From the NCBI RefSeq assembly GCF_009796765.1, contig NZ_CP047023.1, forward strand, positions 620,001-684,000: a stretch of DNA of 64,000 bases, written 5' to 3'. Shown one piece after another: positions 54,203-63,673 of this stretch. This DNA is from Paraglaciecola sp. L3A3. Its GTDB lineage: Bacteria; Pseudomonadota; Gammaproteobacteria; Enterobacterales; Alteromonadaceae. The translations under genes and the position numbers were made by a program. How positions within the stretch are numbered: position 1 is the first letter of the stretch; the number at the start of each line of letters is the position of its first letter. A model generated the notes under the pieces. That model saw only the letters and a list, made by a program, of their open reading frames with translations, made no database searches and was not told the origin of the DNA.

Positions 54203-55545
54203 GCCATGTTCCAAAGTTGCAGAGTGAGGTAACTACGCCAAGGTTTAGCTAAGTCAGGATTGATTTTATGTTGGGCTAGTTGTTTTTTAATCACTAGGTC
54301 GCTGTCCAACCAGATATCGGGCAAAGATTCACCACGCATTTTGGCATAAGCAATGGTCCATGGGCCTATTCCTTTTATGTCTATCCAGTTATCAATAATT
54401 TGATTTGAATTTTGTGTCATATATTGAGCGAACGTAATTAATGTCTGTTTTCGACTTTGCGGAATGTTAAGGAAATCTAACGAGCTATTTGCTACTGAGT
54501 CTGCGCAAGGAAAATATAAACAAGACTGCTGTTTTGTCCCTAATTTTTCACATAAAACTGTGAGTAAATTAATGGCAGCTTTTACCGATATTTGTTGGCC
54601 TAATATTGCTCTGCACCCAGCTTCGAAGGTATCCCAAACGCCTGCTAACCGCAAACCATCTTGGATATATTCTGGTTTAATGCCGGCAGCTGATAATTGT
54701 TGTTGAATAACTTGGCTGTCAGCATGAAGATCAAAAATTCTTGTGATATTTGAAACAATCGGCTTTAACTGCGATAAGTCTTCAAGATTAATTTCTAAAG
54801 CTAAATAGTTGTCTTCGTTTTGATAAGATACAGTGAAATTTCCAGCACTTCCGTGTGAAATAAAGTTACGTGAATAACTGTTTTTGCTAACCGATTCAAT
54901 ATTATTGATGGCTCGAGTTAATAAGAATTCTCTAACCTGAGACCAATTATAAGGAGGGCGAAAAGCTAAGTTTAGTTTGATGGTTTTACTCATTTTAATA
55001 CTTTTATTTTGACGAAGTTGGCTTGGAGTAAAACGGGTGAATTTTTTTAAATTTTGTTGTAACAGACGGGCACAAGAAAAGCCACAAGATTGGGCTATTT
55101 CTTCTATACTTAAGTCACTTTGATGTAATAGTTGTTTGGCAAATAAGATCTTATTAAATAATTGGTATTGTTTGGGGCTCATTCCAATTTTTTGTTGAAA
55201 CAATTGTCTTAAATATCGAGTAGAAATGCCTAACCTTATCGCGGTCTTGTCTATATTTATATCGGACTGTTCTCGCAACAATTTGGCTGCTCTGTTGACT
55301 GTTGTATCTATGCCTTGCCAAGCATATGAATGAGGTGCGCTGTCGGGTCTGCAACGAAGACAGGGACGGTAACCGGCTAAAATGGCCTGTTCTGCCAGCT
55401 GGAAATATTCGACATTTTTTTCTAATGGAGGATTAGCTGGGCAAATTGGACGACAAAAAATATGGGTAGTTTTTACCGCAATAAAGAACTTACCATCAAA
55501 CCTATGGTCTCTAGTGAGTCGAGCTTGCTGATAGTAATTACTCAT
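54199..55545 (-). CDS. Ada-type regulator fused to AlkA DNA-3-methyladenine glycosylase
   Basis: 448 aa. An Ada N-terminal zinc domain (1-75) holds four cysteines: C31, C35, C62 and C65 (IFCRPIC...PCLRC), which accept methyl from phosphotriesters and switch the protein to an activator. An AraC-type HTH pair (about 85-165, LGISTRYLRQLFQQKIGMSPKQYQLF) follows, then the AlkA-type HhH-GPD glycosylase (about 175-448, ending IGPWTIAYAKMRG and a catalytic Asp in LPDIWLDSDLV). It both senses alkylation and excises 3-alkyl purines. The MGMT half of Ada is supplied by the next gene. Confidence 0.9.
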   Translation of the reverse strand: MSNYYQQARLTRDHRFDGKFFIAVKTTHIFCRPICPANPPLEKNVEYFQLAEQAILAGYRPCLRCRPDSAPHSYAWQGIDTTVNRAAKLLREQSDINIDKTAIRLGISTRYLRQLFQQKIGMSPKQYQLFNKILFAKQLLHQSDLSIEEIAQSCGFSCARLLQQNLKKFTRFTPSQLRQNKSIKMSKTIKLNLAFRPPYNWSQVREFLLTRAINNIESVSKNSYSRNFISHGSAGNFTVSYQNEDNYLALEINLEDLSQLKPIVSNITRIFDLHADSQVIQQQLSAAGIKPEYIQDGLRLAGVWDTFEAGCRAILGQQISVKAAINLLTVLCEKLGTKQQSCLYFPCADSVANSSLDFLNIPQSRKQTLITFAQYMTQNSNQIIDNWIDIKGIGPWTIAYAKMRGESLPDIWLDSDLVIKKQLAQHKINPDLAKPWRSYLTLQLWNMA

Positions 55546-55782
55546 TCATTTAACTTTTTTGTATTTTGAAACTTGTATATTACCTAGTTTTTAATGGTGG
55601 CATACGATAAAAGCGGTACTGTATGATGAATTTAACCTTAGTTACTATAAAGTCATTGATCCGCTGGGCTATCAACGTAGATAATGGGTTCATTATATTT
55701 TTCTTTAATCAATTTATAGGTGTTCGATTATTTTTTTGTTGTGTCAATTTTATTGTTTTTTATTTTCCGCTGCGAGTAACAC

Positions 55783-56913
55783 ATGATTAGATCTTTGTTG
55801 TTGTGCCTGACTAGTGCTTTTTGTTTTAGTGCTACAGCTGCGGATGCTTGGTTTAATGAATTTGCTCAACATATTCAAAGAAAGGCGGTACATAAAAATA
55901 TTCCGGGTTACACCTTTGCATTTATTGAAAAAGGTAAACCTGCAGCTGTTGTAGTATACGGTAAAGAAAGTAAAACAGGTGCGCCCATCGATGTCGATAC
56001 TGTATTCAGATTAGCCTCAGTTTCTAAAACCTTTACTTCTATGTTGATGGCTAAATACGTAGAGCATAAAGAACTTGATTGGTCAGTGCCTGTAGCTGAT
56101 CTTGTGCCACAATTTCAATTGGTAAATAAAGGTGTTACGCCATTATCTTTGCAACATATTATTGGCCAATCTAGCGGCTATACTCCTAATGCTTATGATA
56201 ACTTAATAGAGGCAAATTATCCTGTTAAGCGAGTACTTACTATGCTCGCTGGCCTTAAACCACTATGCAACCCTGGAGATTGTTACACTTATCAAAATAC
56301 CTTATTTGCTGTGGTAGATGAATATTTTTTACAACATCATTCTAGCTATGGAGAGGCGTTGCAAAACGCCCTGATTACCCCTTTAAAAATGCCCCATGCC
56401 AGTGTGGGTAAAACGGCATTACAAAATTCTGAAAAGTGGGCTAAACCTCACGTGGCAATTTCTAAAAACGGTTGGCGTTCATCTTCAGTGCGAGATGATT
56501 ATTATCGTTATTCGCCTGCTGCTGGTGTTAACGCTAGTATGCGAGACATGGTGATTTGGATGCGAGCATTATTAGGAGAAAGTCCGAATGTGATTGGCCC
56601 TGCACTGGTAAAACAAGTCACTACACCATTAACCAAAAGTAAAAAAGAGTTATATCGACGTCAGTGGCGCAAACATCTTTCTGATGCACATTATGGCTTG
56701 GGTTGGAGAGTTTACGAATTCGACGGTGAAATATTAAATTATCATGGTGGTTGGGTGAAAGGCTACCGAGCCGATGTGGCTTTTGCGCCAGATTTTGGCG
56801 TAGGTTATGTGATGTTGATGAATGCCGAATCTAATTTGATAAACGAATTTACCCCTGACTTTTGGCAAAGATACTTCAAATACGCTAAGCCATTACAAGC
56901 TAATACACATTAA
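55783..56913 (+). CDS. Serine beta-lactamase-fold hydrolase (class C / esterase-like), exported
   Basis: 376 aa with signal peptide (MIRSLLLCLTSAFCFSATAA). SxxK nucleophile motif SVSK (Ser79, Lys82), the YxN-type YQN in CYTYQNTLF and, in place of KTG, HGG in NYHGGWVKG. This set is that of the beta-lactamase-related serine hydrolases, which include EstB-type esterases and D,D-peptidases; true AmpC resistance activity is not implied. Stand-alone gene; a strong hairpin follows. Confidence 0.87.
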   Translation: MIRSLLLCLTSAFCFSATAADAWFNEFAQHIQRKAVHKNIPGYTFAFIEKGKPAAVVVYGKESKTGAPIDVDTVFRLASVSKTFTSMLMAKYVEHKELDWSVPVADLVPQFQLVNKGVTPLSLQHIIGQSSGYTPNAYDNLIEANYPVKRVLTMLAGLKPLCNPGDCYTYQNTLFAVVDEYFLQHHSSYGEALQNALITPLKMPHASVGKTALQNSEKWAKPHVAISKNGWRSSSVRDDYYRYSPAAGVNASMRDMVIWMRALLGESPNVIGPALVKQVTTPLTKSKKELYRRQWRKHLSDAHYGLGWRVYEFDGEILNYHGGWVKGYRADVAFAPDFGVGYVMLMNAESNLINEFTPDFWQRYFKYAKPLQANTH

Positions 56914-56955
56914 TAAATCCATTATCTTAGCGCTATAATACCGAGGGCCGTTTAT

Positions 56956-56987
56956 TAATATGGGTTGGCATTTACCAACCCATATTA
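56956..56987. terminator. Bidirectional terminator hairpin between the serine hydrolase and speA
   Basis: TAATATGGGTTGG, loop CATTTA, CCAACCCATATTA: 13 perfect base pairs between two convergent genes (stops at 56913 and 57020). T-rich stretches flank it, though no clean U-run. Confidence 0.75.
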
Positions 56988-57019
56988 TCTAGCATATTTA
57001 TTATAAATTGATCTTAATT

Positions 57020-58939
57020 TTAGACTTTTAAGTAGGTGTAACCTTTTAAGCAGTTTTCGTAGAAGTCTGTCCATTTAACCCCTTCTCTAGGTTTCATTTC
57101 ACCTTTAGCGATATGCGCATCTATCGCTTTTTTCACTGTTTGTGCCATAGATTTTGGATGGTACTGCATGATTGATAACACGTCTTCTACAGATGAACCG
57201 TTAACTACTTCTTCAATGTAAAAGTCAGCTGGATCGTCATCATGACCAAATATATGTACTTCATTCAGACGACCAAATAAGTTGTGCATGTCGCCCATAA
57301 CGTCTTGATATGCGCCTGTTAAGAATAAGCCTATGAAATAATCTTCGTTAGCTTTTAGCGGGTGCATAGACAATACGTCTGAAATTCCGTTCTCACCAAT
57401 AAATTGATCCAACTTGCCGTCACTATCACAGGTAATATCCACTAAAGAACAGTTGACTGTAGGTCGCTCGTTCATTCTGGTAAGTGGCACAACGGGTAAT
57501 AATTGATCAATAGCCCAAGTATCTGCCGCTGATTGGAAAACAGAGAAGTTACACAAATATTGTGACGAAAGGTTGTATGCTAATTCTTGCATTTCTTCAG
57601 GAACAAACTCAGCAGTTTGTATTTTGAGCTGAACCTTTTCCATTATTTGCCAATATAGAGTTTCTATTTTGGCTAACTCTTCTAAAGAAATAACTCGTAA
57701 TTTAAACGCGCCTAATGCTTGCTCTTTAAATTGGGAAGCATCGTTAAATATTTCCTGTAGATTATTATGAGAATCAATAATCTCTGTTAATTCTCTTATG
57801 TTGCTAACTAATACATGTTCGTCAGCTACAGCCTCTGTTTGAATCCCCTTACCATGGGCTTTAATTTCGCCTACAACTTGGGTAATCACGCAACTATGAT
57901 GTGCGGTAATGGCACGGCCACTTTCACTTACTAAGGTAGGGTGTGGTACTTTTTCTAAGTCACAAACTTGTTTCATGCCAAATACAATATCAGCCACATA
58001 TTCGCTCATATTGTAGTTACGTGACGAATCATTGGTTGACTGACTACCGTCATAATCGATACCTAAGCCACCACCTACATCGACGTATTCTAATTTAAAG
58101 CCCATCTTATGCAGCTCAGAATAAATCATGGCACCTTCGTTTATAGACTCTTTTACCGAACGAATATCGGTTAATTGACTGCCGATATGAAAATGTAAAA
58201 GTTTTAAACTATCGGCCATGCCGCGTTCTTCAAGGTAACGAGCCGCGTTGATGATCTCACTAATTGTTAGGCCAAATTTAGCTCGTTCTCCGCCAGAACT
58301 TGCCCATTTCCCACGGCCTTTTACTGTCATTTTAGAACGTACCCCTACTAGAGGTTTAATACCTAATTCTTCAGCAATTTTGACGAGTAAAACAAGTTCA
58401 GAGAATTTCTCTATTACTACTAATGTTTTACGACCAAGTTTTAAACTTAGTAACGCAAGGCGCATGAACTCCTGATCTTTATAACCATTCAATACCGTTA
58501 GAGATTCAGTATTGGTATTCAAAGCCATGACAGTTAATAACTCAGCTTTAGAGCCTGCTTCTAAGCCGTAATTAAAAGGCGCACCGGCATCGACGATCTC
58601 TTCGACTACTTCGCGCATTTGGTTGACCTTAATTGGGTAAACACCCATATACTGGCCTTGGTATTCAGCTTCTTCAATCGTGGCGCGAAAAGTTTGGTTT
58701 AACTTAGCCACTTGAGATCTGAGTATGTCATGAAACCTTACTACCACTGGAAACTGGATGCCTTCTTCTTTTATTTCATCGACTACGGCTTTAAAATCAA
58801 TACGCATATCGGTATTGGTAGGATCGGGAGTAACGAATAAGTTACCATTTTCGCCAATTTCAAAATAACCTTCTCCCCAGCGCTTAACACGGTATAGGTT
58901 TTCAGAATCGTTTACGGACCAATTGTTTGTTGTTGCCAT
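57020..58939 (-). CDS. speA: Biosynthetic arginine decarboxylase
   Basis: 639 aa. Converts arginine to agmatine, the first step of the agmatine route to putrescine. PLP Lys in GQYMGVYPIKVNQMREVVE, the Gly-rich YVDVGGGLGIDYDG, and SESGRAITAHHSC, the alanine-racemase-like fold of the group IV enzymes. C-terminal insert and tail (DFYEN...KGYTYLKV) complete. Starts MATTNNWSVNDSENLYRVKRWG as in marine gammaproteobacteria. No speB or other polyamine gene is adjacent; the GNAT-nitrilase gene nearby could conceivably act downstream. Confidence 0.94.
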   Translation of the reverse strand: MATTNNWSVNDSENLYRVKRWGEGYFEIGENGNLFVTPDPTNTDMRIDFKAVVDEIKEEGIQFPVVVRFHDILRSQVAKLNQTFRATIEEAEYQGQYMGVYPIKVNQMREVVEEIVDAGAPFNYGLEAGSKAELLTVMALNTNTESLTVLNGYKDQEFMRLALLSLKLGRKTLVVIEKFSELVLLVKIAEELGIKPLVGVRSKMTVKGRGKWASSGGERAKFGLTISEIINAARYLEERGMADSLKLLHFHIGSQLTDIRSVKESINEGAMIYSELHKMGFKLEYVDVGGGLGIDYDGSQSTNDSSRNYNMSEYVADIVFGMKQVCDLEKVPHPTLVSESGRAITAHHSCVITQVVGEIKAHGKGIQTEAVADEHVLVSNIRELTEIIDSHNNLQEIFNDASQFKEQALGAFKLRVISLEELAKIETLYWQIMEKVQLKIQTAEFVPEEMQELAYNLSSQYLCNFSVFQSAADTWAIDQLLPVVPLTRMNERPTVNCSLVDITCDSDGKLDQFIGENGISDVLSMHPLKANEDYFIGLFLTGAYQDVMGDMHNLFGRLNEVHIFGHDDDPADFYIEEVVNGSSVEDVLSIMQYHPKSMAQTVKKAIDAHIAKGEMKPREGVKWTDFYENCLKGYTYLKV

Positions 58940-59053
58940 GCTAAATTCACTGTATTTGGGAGTTAAAAAACCGGTGGATTATATTTGACATCTATACGAC
59001 TAGCTAGCAACTATTCATCCATTTTTTGATTATTTTTTCTGCTTTGTGGGTAA

Positions 59054-60394
59054 TTAAAGTAACAATAATGATGCTGAGCCTAAAAACACAAAAAATCCAA
59101 CCACGTCAGTTACTGTAGTGAGGATTACGGAACCCGCTAAAGCTGGGTCAATACCCATCTTATCTAAGATTACTGGGATCGCTATACCGGCTACGGCTGC
59201 TATCACCATATTAATAATAACGGCAAAGGCAATAATCGCTGAAAGTGCGTTATTGTCGAACCATATCGAGGTAATAAAAGAAATAACCCCTGCCCATAAT
59301 AAGCCATTAAAAAATGCTACTAATACCTCTTTATTACCTAAAGCATGTAAGTTGGACTTGGCTAATTGGCCTGTGGCTAAACCACGTATTGTTAAAGTCA
59401 GAGTTTGGCTGCCCGTTATGCCGCCCATACTCGCCACTATAGGCATAAGAACCGCTAGGGTAACAACCTCTGCGAGTACCTGATCAAATAAGCCAATTAC
59501 AATGGATGCCGCAAAAGCTGTGATTAAATTAATGCCTAACCAAACAGCTCGTCGTCTCGAGCTGGTGAACACAGGCGCAAATAAATCTTCGTCACTCACT
59601 CGGCCCATATGCGACATTTGTGATTCGTAATATTCCTGATACACGTCTATGGCATCTTTAATAGAAAATCGACCTAGTAATCTGCCTTGGCCATTAATCA
59701 CAGGTAACATTGAACGACCACTGCTTTTAACGGCTTCTGATGCTTCAAATAAATCCAAATCGGCTGCTAATACTCGGTCTGAAAACTCCGCAATTTGAAT
59801 GACCTCTTGTGTTTCATCATAGTCAAATAATTGGTTGATATCGATTTGCCCAAGGTAGTGCCCAGAATCGTCAACCACTAAAATACTGTCTGTATAAGGG
59901 GGCAGTTTTTCAAACTTTAGCTCATTTAATAAATCTTTAATGAGTATGCCCTTACTTACCGTATAAACATCGTGGTTTACATATCGTCCTAATTGCTCAT
60001 CATTATAATTTAACGCCTCTTCAACTAATTCAGTGTCTTCAGGATTTAATTTTTGAATTAGCCCTTTTGCGACTTTGTTGGGTAAAGCATCGAGAATTTC
60101 GACTAAATGTTCGGCGCTACTGCTAAGTGCCACATCTTCGATGTTTTCTGCACTTAACAAAGACATTAATTGTTCACGAGAGTCATCTCGCATCGCAGCT
60201 AGAATAGGTGACTTTTTATCTTCGTTAAGTGTTTGCCAAAGTTCTAAACGTAGATGTTTAGGTAAGCCTTCGAATATAAATGCCCAGTCTTCTGCTGAGA
60301 ATTCTTTAGCGATAATAGGAACCGCTATTTGGCCTTCTTGTAGTCTATCTAAAACCCATAAAAAGGCAGACTCTCTTTGTTCGTTAGTTACCAT
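59054..60394 (-). CDS. mgtE: Magnesium transporter MgtE
   Basis: 446 aa. N-terminal helical domain (about 1-125, e.g. LPKHLRLELWQTLNED), two CBS domains (about 130-250), a plug linker, then five membrane helices with AVLMPIVASMGGITGSQTLTLTIRGLA (the ion-pore motif) and ALAGSVILTTVTDVVGFFVFL. MgtE proteins are Mg2+-gated channels in the inner membrane. A monocistronic gene with its own upstream region; no M-box or other riboswitch was recognised in the 150 bp upstream. Confidence 0.93.
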   Translation of the reverse strand: MVTNEQRESAFLWVLDRLQEGQIAVPIIAKEFSAEDWAFIFEGLPKHLRLELWQTLNEDKKSPILAAMRDDSREQLMSLLSAENIEDVALSSSAEHLVEILDALPNKVAKGLIQKLNPEDTELVEEALNYNDEQLGRYVNHDVYTVSKGILIKDLLNELKFEKLPPYTDSILVVDDSGHYLGQIDINQLFDYDETQEVIQIAEFSDRVLAADLDLFEASEAVKSSGRSMLPVINGQGRLLGRFSIKDAIDVYQEYYESQMSHMGRVSDEDLFAPVFTSSRRRAVWLGINLITAFAASIVIGLFDQVLAEVVTLAVLMPIVASMGGITGSQTLTLTIRGLATGQLAKSNLHALGNKEVLVAFFNGLLWAGVISFITSIWFDNNALSAIIAFAVIINMVIAAVAGIAIPVILDKMGIDPALAGSVILTTVTDVVGFFVFLGSASLLLL

Positions 60395-60547
60395 TTAGTC
60401 ATCCTTAGGGGTAAATAATTTATATACAATTGTAAGTTAATTCTGTACTACTTGTATCTGATTTCGTTGTATATTTTTCTGCAATACTTGGGTTATGGTC
60501 AAATAACCCACAACTAGATATTTATTAACCTTGAAAGAGCTAATTTT

Positions 60548-62110
60548 ATGCAAGATAGAGAGACGACAAATACACCTAGCATTGATGATCCCGAACATAT
60601 TTTTGAGTTGAGGTATTTAACTCTCGATGATTATGCTGATGTTAAAGAGTTGATGGATGATATTTATGCAAAGGTGGGAGGTGCTTGGCCTTTAAAGAAT
60701 TATAAAGCACAGCTAAGTACTTTCCCTGAAGGGCAACTTTGTATCGAAGATAAAGGCAAAGTAATAGGTGCTGCATTTTCTGTGATTGTGGATTATGACA
60801 AATTTGGTGATAAACATACCTACGATGAAATTACCGGTGATGCATACTTAACCACTCATGATCCAAATGGCGATGTTTTGTATGGTGTTGATGTCTTTGT
60901 TTCACCTGATTATAGAGGTCTGCGAGTTGGTCGAAGATTATATGAAGCCCGTAGAGAGTTGTGTAAAAACTTAAACCTGAAGTCAATAATGGCAGGAGGT
61001 AGGATCCCAAATTATTCTAAACATGCAGCGGAAATGTCTCCATATGAATATATAGAAGCGGTTAAATCAAAAGATTTATACGATCCTATTCTGACTTTTC
61101 AAATCTCTAATGGTTTTGAAGTTAAACAAATTATGCAAGCATATTTACCTGAGGATGAAGCATCTCAGGGTTATGCCACTTTGTTGCAATGGCACAATAT
61201 GTATTACAACGCAGATTCCCCTAAGTTATTTGGTGGGCATAGAAATACAGCAAGGATAGGTTGTGTTCAGTGGCAAATGCGTTATTTTAATGACGTTAAA
61301 GCACTGCTACAGCAAGCAGAGTATTTTATTGATGCACTGTCTGATTATAAGTGTGATATTGCAGTATTCCCTGAATTTTTTAATGCACCCTTGATGGGCA
61401 TTAAACCAGCAGAAACCTCAATCGATGCAATTTGGAATTTGGCTACTTACAGTGAAGAAATTTTAACTGAAATTTCACGTTTGGCAGTGTCGTATAACAT
61501 TAATGTCATAGTTGGCTCTATGCCGGTAGTGGAAGATGACGAGTTATATAACATTAGTTATTTGTGTCATAGAGATGGGCAAATTGACAGTCAATATAAG
61601 CTACATCCAACTCCTCATGAAAAGAAAGACTGGATCATGCAAGGCGGCAATAAGTTGCAAGCATTTGATACTGACTTCGGAAAAATAGGCATTCTGATTT
61701 GTTACGATGTGGAATTTCCTGAGTTAGGCAGAATTTTAGCTGAGCAAGAAATTCAGGTATTGTTCGTTCCTTTTTGGACTGATACAAAAAATGGCTATCT
61801 TAGAGTTCGAATATGCGCACAGGCTAGGGCCATCGAAAACGAATGTTATGTGGCTATTGCCGGAAGTGTAGGTAATCTTCCACAGGTCGATAATGTTGAT
61901 ATTCAGTATGGACAATCAGCGGTTTTTTCACCTTCTGACTTTGCTTTCCCACATGACGCAATCGTTTCGGAAACGACACCTAATACAGAAATGACGTTAA
62001 TTGTTGACTTAGATCTAGATAGATTAACTCAGCTTAGAAATGAAGGTTCGGTGAGAAATTATCTCGACAGGCGCCGTGATTTGTACAAGGTAGACTGGAC
62101 GGGTAAATAA
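60548..62110 (+). CDS. GNAT acetyltransferase fused to nitrilase-superfamily amidohydrolase
   Basis: 520 aa. GNAT domain (about 15-210; DVFVSPDYRGLRVGRRLYEARREL) and carbon-nitrogen hydrolase domain (about 230-515). The nitrilase triad is complete: Glu in CDIAVFPEFFNAPL, Lys in YKLHPTPHEKKDW, Cys in GILICYDVEFPELGR. It would acetylate one substrate and hydrolyse an amide in the same or another, acting in the cytoplasm. Fusions like this are common but poorly studied. Divergent from mgtE. Confidence 0.88.
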   Translation: MQDRETTNTPSIDDPEHIFELRYLTLDDYADVKELMDDIYAKVGGAWPLKNYKAQLSTFPEGQLCIEDKGKVIGAAFSVIVDYDKFGDKHTYDEITGDAYLTTHDPNGDVLYGVDVFVSPDYRGLRVGRRLYEARRELCKNLNLKSIMAGGRIPNYSKHAAEMSPYEYIEAVKSKDLYDPILTFQISNGFEVKQIMQAYLPEDEASQGYATLLQWHNMYYNADSPKLFGGHRNTARIGCVQWQMRYFNDVKALLQQAEYFIDALSDYKCDIAVFPEFFNAPLMGIKPAETSIDAIWNLATYSEEILTEISRLAVSYNINVIVGSMPVVEDDELYNISYLCHRDGQIDSQYKLHPTPHEKKDWIMQGGNKLQAFDTDFGKIGILICYDVEFPELGRILAEQEIQVLFVPFWTDTKNGYLRVRICAQARAIENECYVAIAGSVGNLPQVDNVDIQYGQSAVFSPSDFAFPHDAIVSETTPNTEMTLIVDLDLDRLTQLRNEGSVRNYLDRRRDLYKVDWTGK

Positions 62111-62264
62111 TACTAGTTAACCAGAGCTCGGGATAAACCGAACCTCTAGATGCGTGGGGTTTTCTAGTAATAGCCCGCTATAACGTGCGAAAAACCGCCT
62201 TGCTATACACGAAAAATTTCGTCATCGAATAAACCTTAATCCAAATATAACTGCGGGCTTATTT

Positions 62265-62300
62265 TTAACTGAATGATATATTTTTTTGTCATTCAGTTAA
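62265..62300. terminator. Hairpin after the GNAT-nitrilase gene
   Basis: TTAACTGAATGA, 12-nt T-rich loop, TCATTCAGTTAA: 12 perfect base pairs, followed by TTTATT. It lies about 155 bp from the GNAT-nitrilase stop and 104 bp before the convergent XRE gene end. It may end either transcript. The rest of 62111-62403 shows no gene. Confidence 0.5.
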
Positions 62301-62403
62301 TTTATTAGCTTCAATTCAATTTGTATGTATGTATTCACTATCGTTAATTGTCTTATTTTATAGTGCATTTCGTTAGCATAACCATTTTAGATTGATAATC
62401 ATC

Positions 62404-62619
62404 TCAACTCATTTCGTACTCAAAAACTTCTTCGATTGTTTGACCAAACACAGTGGCTATTTTAAATGCAACTTCTAAAGTTGGTGAGTGCTTACATTTT
62501 TCAATGGCAATAATTGTCTGTCGAGATATACCAATCAGCTCAGCTAATTCATGTTGTGTCATCTCATCAGCAAAAAATCTTAACTCTCTAATTTTGTTCT
62601 TTATAGGTAATTTGTTCAT
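62404..62619 (-). CDS. Small XRE-family HTH regulator
   Basis: 71 aa, almost entirely one helix-turn-helix of the Cro/CI type: MTQHELAELIGISRQTIIAIEKCKHSPTLEVAFKIATVFGQTIEEVFEYE. Proteins of this size (YozG/HigA-like) often act as autonomous repressors next to a membrane protein or toxin gene, but no partner is seen here. About 1 kb of DNA without genes follows on the upstream side. Target unknown. Confidence 0.85.
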   Translation of the reverse strand: MNKLPIKNKIRELRFFADEMTQHELAELIGISRQTIIAIEKCKHSPTLEVAFKIATVFGQTIEEVFEYEMS

Positions 62620-63673
62620 TTGTTTTATTCAATTTAGCTTTGTATAGGTTCGTTTTATATATTCAAATTTACTTAGTTTAAGTTAGATGAATATGAAATT
62701 TCTGAATACATTCGGCTTAATACTGAGGTGTTTATGATTAGTACCTTTAGTTGTATCAATTAATATTTAGAATATTACTTTGGCTGTTCTCAGAGCCACT
62801 ACTATGTTTGTTGTTCTGCAAGCTATCGTAAATTAGCCATTCAGTATTATGTTGCCTACCCTTATTGAGTCACCTTAATTGTAAGCAGTGACAATTATCA
62901 TTTAGCCATAAGTTAATATTTTGAATATTGAAGCTGAGTTAGTTATAGCAAACTTGAGGCATAAAAAATACAACTCAATGTAAAGTTTATTTTACTTTAA
63001 GTCTGTATAAATAGATTTTATTGGCAGGGATTATGAATTTAAATTAGCCCAATCAGTTCATTAGGAATAAGCTAATTAACTCTTTTTTGTTGGCTTATTT
63101 CTCGATCCTAATGTTGGTTGATCAGGACGAATATGTTTTTGTTAATAGGTTAAAACAGTCATTACTGTTAAGAACAGCTAAATAATTATTAGTTAAACTA
63201 AGACAACAGAGCAACATAAACACATATTTAAAAGAGATATCTTTGTATTGTCGCAAGTAATTTTAGGCGCTGAATTCAGCTGCAAAATTTTATTAACTTT
63301 TAGAAATAATACACTTCTCAGATGAGATAAATGATTACCCCAAAAAATCTTACACTTGCAAATTAATATAAAAACAAAGAGCGCTAACTAAAGTACAAGT
63401 TTGCTTTTTGCCCCTTCAACTAGGGACTAAAAATATCTTCATCTACAAAAATAACATCAATGTAAGTACTTGCAAACTTAAATTTTAGTTTTAACCGATA
63501 TTTTAAGTGATTTTCCGTTTAACTTGACTTGGTAACCTAAAATTATGCGCCTAGCGATAAGGTTTGATGCAGCTATCTGGGGGGGGATCTAAATGGCATT
63601 TCTTTATTTACGTTCTATCAACAAAATGCAATATATACTCAGTACCATCAAAATTGTTTAAAGGAGAAATTTA
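62620..63673. other. Long gene-free AT-rich region
   Basis: About 1.05 kb with stops in every frame and no family-like ORF. Contains a run of eight G (63579-63586) just before a 22-codon ORF (ATG 63593, stop 63659-63661) that ends at the ribosome-binding site of the PHP gene; the ORF could be a leader peptide but has no other support. An sRNA or degraded genes may hide here; no tRNA was recognised. Confidence 0.5.

Noticed and set aside
55783..56913. Antibiotic-resistance beta-lactamase
   Set aside because: HGG replaces KTG and the family is broad (esterases, peptidases); resistance cannot be claimed from sequence.
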